64,000 nt of DNA from Auanema rhodensis (taxonomy: Eukaryota > Nematoda > Chromadorea > Rhabditida > Rhabditidae): assembly GCA_964057225.1 (NCBI GenBank), contig OZ059899.1:6324001-6388000 (forward strand), in the 5' to 3' direction. How positions within the stretch are numbered: the first letter of the stretch is position 1; the number at the start of each line of letters is the position of its first letter. The position numbers and the translations under genes were made by a program. Below the pieces are notes generated by a model that was not told the DNA's origin, did no database searches, and saw nothing but the letters and a program-made list of their open reading frames with translations. Of this stretch, positions 26,592-36,333 are shown piece after piece.

Positions 26592-27342
26592 CTTAAATAC
26601 TAATTTGATTTCGTTAATCGCTAAATTCATATTGTTCTATTAATAATTCTAATTCTTAATCGCTTGTCCAACTGAAATGGTCCTTTGAAGACCTTTTCAT
26701 AAAATCAATGTCCACGGATAGAATTATGAAGAAACACGAAATAAAGAGGGCCGTTAGAGAGAGAATTATACATTAGGGATAAGAGAATCATTAGAGATAT
26801 AGAGAAAGAGAGAGTTGGCACAAAGCGTAAACAAGACCATGGTGGCTGGTACTGCCTGGTGCCGATCAGAAGCAGACAGATCAGAGTGGTCACTCTCGAT
26901 CATATTGACCAGTCAGACAAACAGAGGAGCACCCGAAAAAAGGGTCCCCAGACCCCACCCCCGCAAATATCCTAAAATCAAAAGATCCGAAAAAAAGGGA
27001 CCAACAACAAAGTAAAAATACAACTCAGCTTCAAAAGCTTGGTTCCATCGCCGTCGGAACCCGCCCACTCCAACGACCACAATGAAAAAGACATTTCGAA
27101 AACTCGTTTTCATGTGATGGATTTTACCGATTTCGTGATACAACCAGGTTTTTTTCAATGTAACTTTCCAGGATTTGATAATTATGTAGTTAAAAAACAT
27201 ATTTTCCTTTCATTAAATTGTTTTTTAATGTTATAAAAGTATTTTTTAAGTCATCGTTTAACTTTACTATAGTTACAGAAGAGTAAGACAATTGTCAGGT
27301 TCTGTCCTGAGAGAGAGAAAAAGATAGAAAAGTACCTGACGT

Positions 27343-27364
27343 TGACCTCATCACGTTGAGGTCA
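27343..27364. promoter_or_regulatory. Everted AGGTCA pair, possible nuclear-receptor site
   Basis: TGACCT, ten bases, then AGGTCA; the inner bases extend the symmetry (TGACCTCA and TGAGGTCA around TCACGT). AGGTCA half-sites are bound by nuclear hormone receptors, a very large family in nematodes. It lies 0.7 kb upstream of the membrane-protein gene at 28096. Function is inference. Confidence 0.3.
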
Positions 27365-28095
27365 TATTTGGACAGATAATCTGTCTCTTCATAAATGCCC
27401 TTTTTTCCTATTTGTGCTATTATTTTCAAAGGTGCTTTATATTATGTAAAATAATACAGAAGGACATATAGTACACAATATTTTTGAAAAAGAAATGTAA
27501 AAACAACTTAAAATTATATTTTTTATTTTTTAATACAAATTATGAGAGTATTGCGTTGAAGTAAAATCATGGTGCATTAATTTATATGTTTTCAAATCAG
27601 AAATTTTCAAACGTGCATTTTCCAACAAAAATGTTTTTGAGAAAAAAAAAAGAAAATAGAAAGAAAACTATCTTATTTATTTCTTTTAATATCCAATTAA
27701 TTACATTTATTGTTTGTTGAAACAAACAGGTCCGCGCCCTGCTCCGACTGTCGCACTTCGTGTCCTCATTGAAAGTACAGATAAAAGAGAAGAAGGGAGG
27801 AATGAGAGAAATGCATTAAAGAAACATTATCTATATATCAATCTATTCATCTGATAATTCGGAGTAAATATCTGAATTTATAAAGAACAATCTTGGGGAC
27901 ATACAAAAATATCCTCGTGTTCCAAAAAATCGTTGTAGTCAAGCTCCATGGATGCAAAATTAATATATAACACGTTAAAGCACATCTTTTGATCATGTTG
28001 CTTTGAAAGCTCCAAGGTTACTGCGAATAAGAGTACTTCCTACTCGAAGTATATAGCAACCAAAAATTCATTTAAGATTCTTCATAAAGGAAAAT

Positions 28096-29446
28096 ATGAT
28101 AGCTAACGTTTTCAAACTTATTATTTTTACCATCGTTTTTCTTTTAATCCTTGCTGGAAGTTCATTTATCCTATCAGAGTATGTTCTATAATGATAAATT
28201 AATATAAAGGTTATAATATTTGGACAGATATATATACGATTCTGAATGGCGGTGGGAAATTCGGAATATTGAAGAACTTAAAAATTTATTTTCTCAAGAT
28301 TCTAACCGTCGCTTTATGGATTCTGGAGAATTACATTCATTATTAGAAGAAGAACCAACAAAAAATGAGCTTCAAGGTTTGTTAAGATTAGTTTTCTCCA
28401 AAAATTTTATTATCCTATGAAATAAATAGATACAATTTTTAATTTTTCTGTAGTTGTATCAACACCAAAGTAGTATTTAACGTAACAGTTCTATTATATG
28501 TATATCCTAGATTTTATGGCAGCACTATTTGATTCATACTATCCTTCAAAACGAATTGAAGAGCCCGAAACTGAAATACGATGGACAAGGGGAAGCAGGT
28601 GAATAAGAATTAAAGCCTGAACCTTCCCCATGCTTTTTTTAGTTTATGGCTCATAGTCTCTGAATCTCTACTTTCAAGAAATAACAGAAAACTTCGTATA
28701 AACTTCCTTGGAACTCATATATTTATACTTGCCATTAGAGTGTTAGGTTCCGCATTTGCTATTATAACTATAGGTGAGGGTATTATAAAGTATCTAAATG
28801 TTTATTGAATAAAGGTTCAATGGCATATGGAATATACTTTACATTTGAAATCTTTCTTGGCCTTTGTCTTGGTCTAGGCATAACTCCGAAGCCTGAAATA
28901 ATACTAACACGTAAATATCAGAAAAAAATGATAATTCGAGATGTCTCGTTGATTATTGTTGCCATTATAAATATGGTGATTACTATAATAATTGGTAATA
29001 TAATATTCATAAAAGTACAATTAATTTGATTTTTTTCAGGAAGTCACACATATAAGCGATTCAGGAACACTAGTTTCAATAATGCTTACTCAAATGTTTT
29101 CTTTAGACAAGCCTCTTTGTATAACAAAGATCTCACGGAGGATGGTGTTGATAAAGTAACAATGACTATGGCGACAAAACAATAATATTTCTTTAGATAA
29201 CTTATTCTGAAGCTTTATATTTGATATCACTAAGCTTGCTTCTTCATACAGCAACAACTCTAATAATATTCTCTTTTGCAAATTTGTATCGATCTTGGAA
29301 ATTCTCTGGAAACGTAATTCTTACAAACGATGAATACCGTGAAGTTCTTCGTAAACGAGGTATACTTTCACAAGCAGGTATTTTGTGTCAGTTGTATAAA
29401 CTTATAAACTAATCCACTTACAGATGAGAAAGATAAAATGGAATAA
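28096..29446 (+). CDS. Multi-pass membrane protein of unknown family
   Basis: Eight exons join without a phase error: 28096-28178, 28228-28376, 28511-28598, 28643-28773, 28815-28994, 29040-29155, 29197-29359 and 29424-29446, giving 310 residues. All introns are GT-AG; most are 41-65 bp, with one of 134 bp. The protein opens with a hydrophobic N-terminus (signal anchor or signal peptide), then a charged, acidic soluble part of about 90 residues, then about four hydrophobic segments (around residues 130-150, 155-175, 190-215 and 250-275) and a short charged tail ending in DEKDKME. The ATG is the first in frame. If the 41-bp intron at 29156-29196 is not spliced, translation stops at 29185 and the last membrane segment is lost. 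I do not recognise the family; no catalytic motif is visible. It converges on the TRUB2 gene, 137 bp away. Confidence 0.8.
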
Positions 29447-29583
29447 TGTATACTACTGTTTCTCAAAATTTATTGAAATTTCATATCTTTATTTTAAAAA
29501 ATCATCATATGTAAAATGAAGTAGCACTAGTTTTAAACTAAACACCCGTTGAAAATAACAAAGAAAAAATAACAAATCAAAAA

Positions 29584-30989
29584 CTAATCATACAATCGAG
29601 GCCATGCTGGGCGCATCGCGTCATAATCATCGGATTTTTGAATGGTTCCAAGACAATCTACAACTTCTTTATCCATGCTTACATCAGTTGGTGACCCTTC
29701 TGTTACAACATGTTCATCCTCTTTTACAGATAAAAGTTTCCTTCAAAACCACAGTGCGATTTCAATATATATATATATATATATATATATATGCTTACCT
29801 GCATAAACTTATATTTCGAATAACGTTTTGTAGATTGATCTGCTTCTCTAACAGAGCATGTTCTGCAAATAAAGGTCCCATAGATTTTCTGAAAATTTAT
29901 ATATATATATTTTTTTTTAATTCGAAATGAATTTAAAAAACCTTTGTAAACGAACACAACTGGCTGTGGTACCTAAGCTCACTCCAATCTCATGTATGAA
30001 GCATCTAAATTATATTCATTCACTTTCATATGAATTGATATATTTTCTCACCTTAAATAATTATCAGTTTCCCCAACAGCCTGTACATTTAAAGCAAAAA
30101 ATGGTGGATCAAAGTTAGTTAGTTCAATTTTATAAATAAGTTGAGCTCCGGGTAATTTGGCTCGCGGTAATCCTTTCCGAGCTATTTCAAAGGCTTCAGA
30201 ACTCTTAAATACAATGAAATACTACAGTAAATACTGATTCTAACTGCTTACTTGAAGATCAACCTCAGCCGTTTCGAATGCTGCTTTCTTAAACTGAGCT
30301 TCTACACGAGTAACTAGTTTAAGCATTCTGTGTCTTGTAACATGAGCTGAGCAAAATTAAAAATAAATATTCATAATGATAGCAAACGAACAGTAATCAG
30401 CTTTCAAGGTAACTCTTCCTTTAATTTCATGCCTCGATGTTTCTCTACCTAACACTCCCTCTAGTCTATATTCATTCACCATTGAACGGGAAAGAAGTAT
30501 TGGTATTTCATCACAACTTCCATTAATCGCAAAAACTAAAAGATGATTTTGCCTTTCTGATAAGATTGATAAACTTACGACAAACACCTGAACTGGTACT
30601 TTCCATATGAGTAAGCTCTTCTATCCTTAAATCCTCAGGTCTAAAAGCGTCCCCAGATACTAATGGATGCAATCTTTTATATAATTTAAATTAACTTGTT
30701 ACAAAAAATCAAAGCCTACAGGTAATCTTGTTGCTCTTTCTGACCTACTACAACCAAAGCCCCTGAGCTGTGGGGCTCAACAATGGGAACCATTATACTT
30801 GGATAAGGACGTGGTAACATCTGAGAACGATGGCATTATATTTTTCGCAAGAAAAAATCTTGCCAATTGATTTCCATCAGCACATATTCTTTTCACTAAG
30901 ATCTTTTTCAACCCAGACATTGAAAGTTCCACTGGCTTGTAAATACATAGTAAACCATCAATAGCAGCCCACAATTTTCTGGTACCCAT
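29584..30989 (-). CDS. TRUB2: TRUB2-type pseudouridine synthase homologue, possibly inactive and with a frameshift
   Basis: Homologue of the TruB-family enzyme TRUB2, which in animals is linked to pseudouridylation of mitochondrial mRNA and mitoribosome biogenesis. Nine exons: 30989-30864, 30820-30720, 30673-30579, 30535-30392, 30346-30252, about 30204 or 30182-30052, 30004-29942, 29888-29799 and 29740-29584. Family blocks in order: the N-terminal GLLCIYKP, HPLVSG, the catalytic-loop region ending in SSGV, EYRLEGVLGRET, the DYSHVTRHRM block, and a C-terminal HEIGVSLGTTASC region. Three oddities. The family motif R-L-D reads H-M-E here (codon GAA at 30601-30603), so the catalytic Asp is Glu. 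Intron 1 (30863-30821) is GC-AG. In exon 6 the conserved SSEAFEIA segment is one base out of frame with the following RKGLPRAKLPG segment; using the next AG (exon start 30182) restores one open frame of 333 residues but drops that segment. Its ATG lies 108 bp behind the RPS4 stop, directly after an acceptor AG, as in an operon. Confidence 0.85.
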
Positions 30990-31097
30990 CTAATACAATA
31001 GTTTTTACAAGTGTCTCTATCTTTACCTCAGTTAATATATGGAATAAAACCCCAATAAAAAACATCGAGAAACAAATAACAATTTATTGCATAACAA
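30990..31097 (-). promoter_or_regulatory. Operon-type intercistronic region between RPS4 and TRUB2
   Basis: In transcript order it holds the RPS4 stop, an AATAAA poly(A) signal at 31088-31083, a U-rich stretch, and the acceptor TATTGTATTAG abutting the TRUB2 ATG. A gap of about 100 bp with this order is the hallmark of SL2-type trans-splicing in nematode operons. Confidence 0.7.
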
Positions 31098-32130
31098 TTA
31101 AGCCTTCTTTTGGGCCATACGCTTATCACGTTCTTCGGCGATAGAGAGACGGATACCCTTTCCAGCTGGAAGAGAGACGAGAGCTTTGGTTCCTTTTCCA
31201 ATAACGAAAACGTTGGTGACACTGAAAATTAATAATAAACATTAAGTTTTTCCAGGACCCTAGTCATTCACTTTGGAAATTTCAGGTCCCGTAAAAATTG
31301 AAAACAAGCGGACTTAACTGGACCGGATGTTATGGCATAGCCCCCCGGCCTTCTTCCCCCTTGCCGTATTTACTCACCGAGTGGCGAAGGAGTGTCCAGC
31401 AGCATCCTTGATGTGGATGATGTCGAAGGCTCCTGGGAGTTTTTCTCTGTGTCCGATGATTCCAACACGACCAACGTTACGTCCTCCAGTAACCATAGCC
31501 AAATTTCCGGGCTCGAACTTGACGAAATCGGTAATTTTTCCATTGTTAACATCGAAGACGATGGTGTCGTTGACCTTAAACAGTTATCATGCCTAACTTT
31601 CAGTATTGAAAACCAAACCTTGACGTGTGGGTCTGGGTATCTGATGGTGCGTCCATCAGTGGTGGTAAGGTATGGGATACCCTTAACGGCAGTGCTGAGA
31701 GCTCTAACCTTGCAGAGCTTGAATGCTCCTTCAGCAGCGGTAATTCTGTGGGTGGTGAAACGTCCCTTAGCATCATAGAGAAGACGGAAAGTCTCGTTGG
31801 TTCTCTCAATAGAGATGACATCTATATTAAAAAACAAAAGTTCGTAAAAAAATTAAAAATTAAATTACCCATGAACCCAGCTGGGTACTTATGGTCAGTG
31901 CGGATCTTTCCATCAACGCGGATGACTCTTTGCTTCAGGATCTTCTTAACCTCAGTGTAGTTGAGGGCATACTTCAGACGGTTACGGAGGAAAAGGTTGA
32001 GGGGAAGACACTCACGGAGCTTGTGAGGTCCGCAACGTGGACGAACGGCGAAGACTCCACCGAGCTTGTCAAGCATCCAGTGGCTTGGAGCTGCCAAGCG
32101 CTTCAAATGCTTCTTTGGACCACGGGCCAT
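31098..32130 (-). CDS. rps-4: 40S ribosomal protein S4 (eS4)
   Basis: Small-subunit ribosomal protein eS4. Exons 32130-31869, 31821-31619, 31574-31378 and 31221-31098 give 261 residues, the normal length for the family. The start [20 protein letters not shown], the S4 RNA-binding domain in the first third, the central YDAKGRF and TIRYPDP blocks, the KOW-like region and the C-terminal [15 protein letters not shown] are all clear. Introns are 47, 44 and 156 bp, all GT-AG. Codon use is strongly biased and GC-richer than neighbours, as expected of a highly expressed gene. It appears to be the first gene of an operon with TRUB2 and shares a 426-bp divergent promoter region with RPB12. The ATG is preceded at once by an acceptor-like ACAATTAG, suggesting SL1 trans-splicing. 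Confidence 0.98.
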
Positions 32131-32556
32131 TTTCTAATTGTACCGCAAGCTAAAACAAAGAACTCTATAGACTTCAACAAAATATATGATATAACAAGAT
32201 AAAACAAAATAAAATGAAAAGTATCCACATATATAAAATAATATTGTAAAAATTCCGAAATTGTTGCACTGAAAATTTTGGGCTAGTAGAAACTCTAGAG
32301 AACACGGTAAAACAAGTTCCGCGCGGGACCTATTTTTTAGTCCTTTAATTGCTTTTCGTTGTAGTTAAGCCCATTAACTCTGTATTTTCATTTTAACGCT
32401 TAAATTTAAAATTTAAAAATTGGATTTCATTAATTTTGTATAAGAATTAAAATTTATTTTGTTTTATGCATTTTTTCCTTGGAATTTGTAAACGTCGATT
32501 TGTTTGATAGTATTTACTCTTTCATTGGATAATTTATGTTATAATCCTAGTTAGAT
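32131..32556. promoter_or_regulatory. Divergent promoter region of RPS4 and RPB12
   Basis: The 426 bp between two start codons facing apart. AT-rich except for TTCCGCGCGGGA at 32317-32328, a near-palindromic GC box that is the best core-promoter candidate. No TATA box at a convincing position. Confidence 0.5.
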
Positions 32557-32841
32557 ATGGACGGAGGTGTAACTCCAATGCCTGGCGGATCTGCCGTAGT
32601 GAAAACAAACAGTATGATTTATATCTGTGGAGGTAGAACATTCATTTTAATTATCATAAGTCTTGGTTTTTAGAATGTCATAGTGAGAATGAAATAAGGC
32701 CTAAAGATGCTATTAGATGCAGAGAATGCGGTTATCGTATTTTATATAAAAAGCGTTGTAGGAAATGTAAGATTTATCTTGAAATTGTTTATTAAATTAT
32801 TTATTTTAAAACTTTCAGTGATGGTATACGACGCTAGATAA
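32557..32841 (+). CDS. rpb-12: RNA polymerases I, II and III subunit RPABC4 (RPB12)
   Basis: The smallest shared zinc-binding subunit of the three nuclear RNA polymerases. Exons 32557-32632, 32674-32766 and 32819-32841 encode 63 residues; the human protein has 58. The zinc site is visible as MIYICGECH and [10 protein letters not shown], two Cys-x2-Cys pairs, followed by the basic YKKRC stretch and the invariant end in VYDAR. Introns are 41 and 52 bp. A poly(A) signal AATAAA lies at 32904-32909. The next gene begins only 177 bp behind the stop, so it may be the first gene of an operon. Confidence 0.97.
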
Positions 32842-33017
32842 ATGTTCTCAATATGTACAGTTTGTTTCTTGTTCACATAATGTTGTGTTGTTATATTGTT
32901 TGAAATAAAGTTTTCCGCCATTGTGTACATTTTTATATTTCTTTTAAAAAATAAATATTACGTATTACAAATATTGTACGTAGTCGTGGTCTGATCCGTG
33001 ATTATGATCATTACAAA

Positions 33018-35484
33018 ATGTCTTATTATATCAGTCCCGCTGCTTATCGTTCTGACCTCTTCAAATTCACTTCAGTTGTTCACTGTTGTGCATGACATGG
33101 TGTAGCAGCTTTTTGGAAAATGGTCACTGTAAGGTTATTTTCTCTTTTCTTAGTGTACCTTTACACGCTTATCGATTGACAGATATTTTATCACCGTAAT
33201 TACTGTTGTTCTTGGGGGAAGTGCACAATTCTATAGTTACGGGGTGGTCAATCCAGCTCAACCTCTTCTTACATCCTGGATTAATCAAACTTACATCGAG
33301 AGGTTATTTTGTATTAGGTCGTTTGTTGATTGTTGAATAAGTTTTTAGGTATGGAGTACCTTTAACTTTAACATTATCAAATATAATTTGGTCACTTATT
33401 GTATCTAGCATTGCCGTAGGTGCTATTTTAGGTGCATCACTAACTAGGTTATTCCGGCTTTAATAAAAATTGATAAACTTTTTTTAAGACTTGTCGCAGA
33501 GCGTGCCGGGCGTAGAAATGGATTGATAGCTAATGGTATAGTTAATGTGTTCGGTGCATTACTAGAACTTCTATCGAAATCCTCAAAGTTTGAAACTAAG
33601 TTGTAATTGTCTAATGTTCTTTTCAGTTCTCCCGAGCTACTGATCCTGGGGCGTTTTATATTTGGAATTAACATGGGTCTTACCTCCGGGCTAGTTCCGA
33701 TGTATTTAATGGAAATTACACCATCAAAATATCGTGGCCCTGCTGGAACTCTTCATCAGGTTTGTATTTCGATTTAAATTCAGAATGTTTAATCATATAT
33801 ATAGATATATCTTCATTTTTGAGTTTTCAGGTTGCTGTAGCTTTTTCTGACTGGTTTTCATTGTTGATTGGCTTACCAGAGGTTTTTAGTTGTACTGGAA
33901 ACGTTTATATTTAATTTTAGGTGCTTGGTGGAGAAGAGACCTGGCCATTAGCTTTCGCTTTTCCTGGTCTAATGGCCTTAGCTTTATGTATTATATTACC
34001 ATTTTGTCCAGAATCACCAAAATACACGTTAAGTACTGTTGGCGATCGAGATCAAGTAGAAAATTCATGCAGTTTTTTTTATTGATTTTAACAAATTTCA
34101 GACACTGATTGATATAAAACGACTTGTCGGAGATGAACGAGCCAAGGTGATGTTTGAATCTCTTATTCGAGAGATCGCACTTGAAAAGGTAGCTTTAATT
34201 TCTCTATTTATGATGTAACTATTTGAATTCTTTTCTAATATCAGTTCATATTTAGAGTGGCACTGGGACATTTAAAGAATTATTTACTCGAAAAGACTTA
34301 CGCATTCCTTTAATAGTCTCTATTTTGGTAATGATAGCCCAACAATTTACTGGTTGTACAGCAGTATTTGCTTACTCAACGGATATGTTCATTAATGCGA
34401 AGCTAACGCCGTTAGAACATAATTCAATTTAATATTTGAAATATTATTGTTCCAGAGATATAGCGCGATACAGTACATTAGCTATTGGTGTTGTATATTT
34501 CTTATTCGCTTGTATGGCACCATATCTGATTGAAAAGGTAGGACATGTGATAGATACCTCTAATTTGTTTACTTTTTTTTACAATTGTTTGGTTTTTTAG
34601 AGTAGGAATTTGTTTTTCTCACACTTTAAGAGAATTTATTTTTTCTTTTCTTATCGTTAGTTTTTTTAAGGTTGGACGTCGTCCTTTATCACTTTTCCAG
34701 CTGACAAGTTGTCTTTTTGCTCTCATACTATTAACCATCTTCACATACCTTCAAAATTACTGGAACGTGAGTCTGTTTCTCAGTAGGCAAAAAGAAGTTT
34801 TTCTGTGCTAGGTATCTTGGGCCAGCTATGGAACCATAGTAGCCTTGGTTTTTTATATGTGTGTATATGGTGTAGGTTCACCAATTCCTTGGATGATAAC
34901 TAGCGAGCTATTTAACCAGCAGGTATTTTTTCGTTTGAGCGTTTGATCTAATGAATTTCACAAATTGGTCATTGCGATCAAGTTCTAATTTAATTTGTTT
35001 GATTTAACAATACGAATGGCAGCATTTTAAGTTTCACTTTCAGTTCCGCGCTACAGCAGTGACTGTATCCGTCTTTGTAGCTTGGACATTTGCTTTCATA
35101 ATCTCCTTAGCTTATCTACCGTTTCAGCAGGTTTTCCAAAGTTATATTAAAATTAATGATTTGAAATTTTTAGCTTGTCGGTGTATCGTTTAGTTATCTG
35201 CCATTTATTTTCGTAATTTCAATAAGCATTGTGCTTATGTTTATTCTATTACCTGGTAATCTTATTAATTATAATTATTAAACGTTTTAATTTCATTATT
35301 TTCAGAAACCAGAGATCGACCAATTGAAAATATTGTTCAGGAATTCCGTCATCGACAAGCTTCCTTATCAAGTGGACGACCGTGGGAAGCTGGTAGATCT
35401 GATAGTAGAGCTGAGATGCAACAACTCATTGAAAGTGTCCAAAATAGAATTAATTATTCTAGCACTAGCTTAGAATCATTTTAA
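33018..35484 (+). CDS. GLUT-type facilitative sugar transporter (SLC2/MFS family)
   Basis: Twelve-helix plasma-membrane sugar carrier of the major facilitator superfamily. Fifteen exons fit in phase and give 533 residues: 33018-33074, 33154-33302, 33349-33447, 33489-33587, 33627-33759, 33831-33881, 33921-34055, 34102-34188, 34256-34410, 34456-34537, 34671-34766, 34812-34922, 35044-35130, 35174-35255 and 35306-35484. Family motifs in order: RAGRRNG after helix 2, [15 protein letters not shown] and [14 protein letters not shown] (helices 3-5), CPESPKY ending the N-half, [11 protein letters not shown] in helix 7, [18 protein letters not shown] in helix 10, and the closing [12 protein letters not shown]. 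The two helix-7 Gln and the helix-10 Trp that line the sugar site are kept, but the class I QLS signature is MIA and the following Asn is Thr. The C-tail of about 60 residues is polar. Exon 1 is the least certain; the rest is firm. Substrate cannot be told from sequence. Confidence 0.93.
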
Positions 35485-36333
35485 CATTTTATACCTTTAT
35501 ACATTTACTCATTTTCATACTTAACCTTTGCTTTTACCAATTTTAATATTTTTCATTTTTCACGCTTTAATTAATAAAATAATAGTAACAATAATAAGTG
35601 CTTTCTAACATCATAACCAGATTTTATGCGTAATAGTGATAAAGCAGAATTGAGTTAAGATTAGCAAAAGAAATAGCTTGAACAAACAGAAATCCTGTGT
35701 TTTGAAAATATATTTCTCAAAAATCTTCAAGTTGTCTAGCTTTTTTTAATGCGAAATTTTCGCCTACTGTATGTGGGTTCATTTACGTACTCAAAAATCG
35801 CCTTAACACATATATCTACTAGCCGTTGGTTTGCACATAGTTTTTCTATTTATTTAACATAATTAGATGTTTTCTTATTTTTGATTAGAAAATTAGCGTT
35901 TTTTAATTATGAATTCCATTCAGCATTGACTAGCATAACTCGATCGTTTGTTTATAATTTAGTGGAATGCTTGTTTATTTTTCGTGTGGGTTCATAACAA
36001 AACTATCGAAAAGTCAATTTTTTTATTTTCCCATGAGTTGTCGTGCTTTTCATTTTAAAAGGTTCTGTATTTTCTCTATATTATGGATATTTTCAAACTC
36101 AAGTATGCATCATTTTTCTATATGCTCCTTTTTGAAATTGCCATTCATATCCTTATCTGATTTTTTAGAAATATTTTATTGGAATTCTAGTTTACAGCTC
36201 TATTGCTATTTACTTGTATTGTTTATACTTTTTTCATTTGATAACAGGTTCTATTCGTTATCTTGCTTCTTGTCTCTTACATGTTTTCTACATGGGATTG
36301 TCGGCAACTCACTTTGGGTTTTTTAGGTCCTTG
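35485..36333 (+). other. Intergenic: transporter 3-prime UTR and synthase 5-prime region
   Basis: Starts with T-rich 3-prime UTR containing AATAAA-like signals near 35573. The rest is T-rich with no supported exon. It ends with the acceptor GGGTTTTTTAG six bases before the sphingomyelin synthase ATG, a likely trans-splice or 5-prime UTR splice site. Confidence 0.5.

Noticed and set aside
29604-29930. Plus-strand ORF of 108 codons
   Set aside because: Antisense to TRUB2 exons 8 and 9 and a TA repeat; the minus strand carries the conserved protein.
31327-32202. Four plus-strand ORFs of 89-128 codons
   Set aside because: Shadows of the codon-biased RPS4 exons on the opposite strand.
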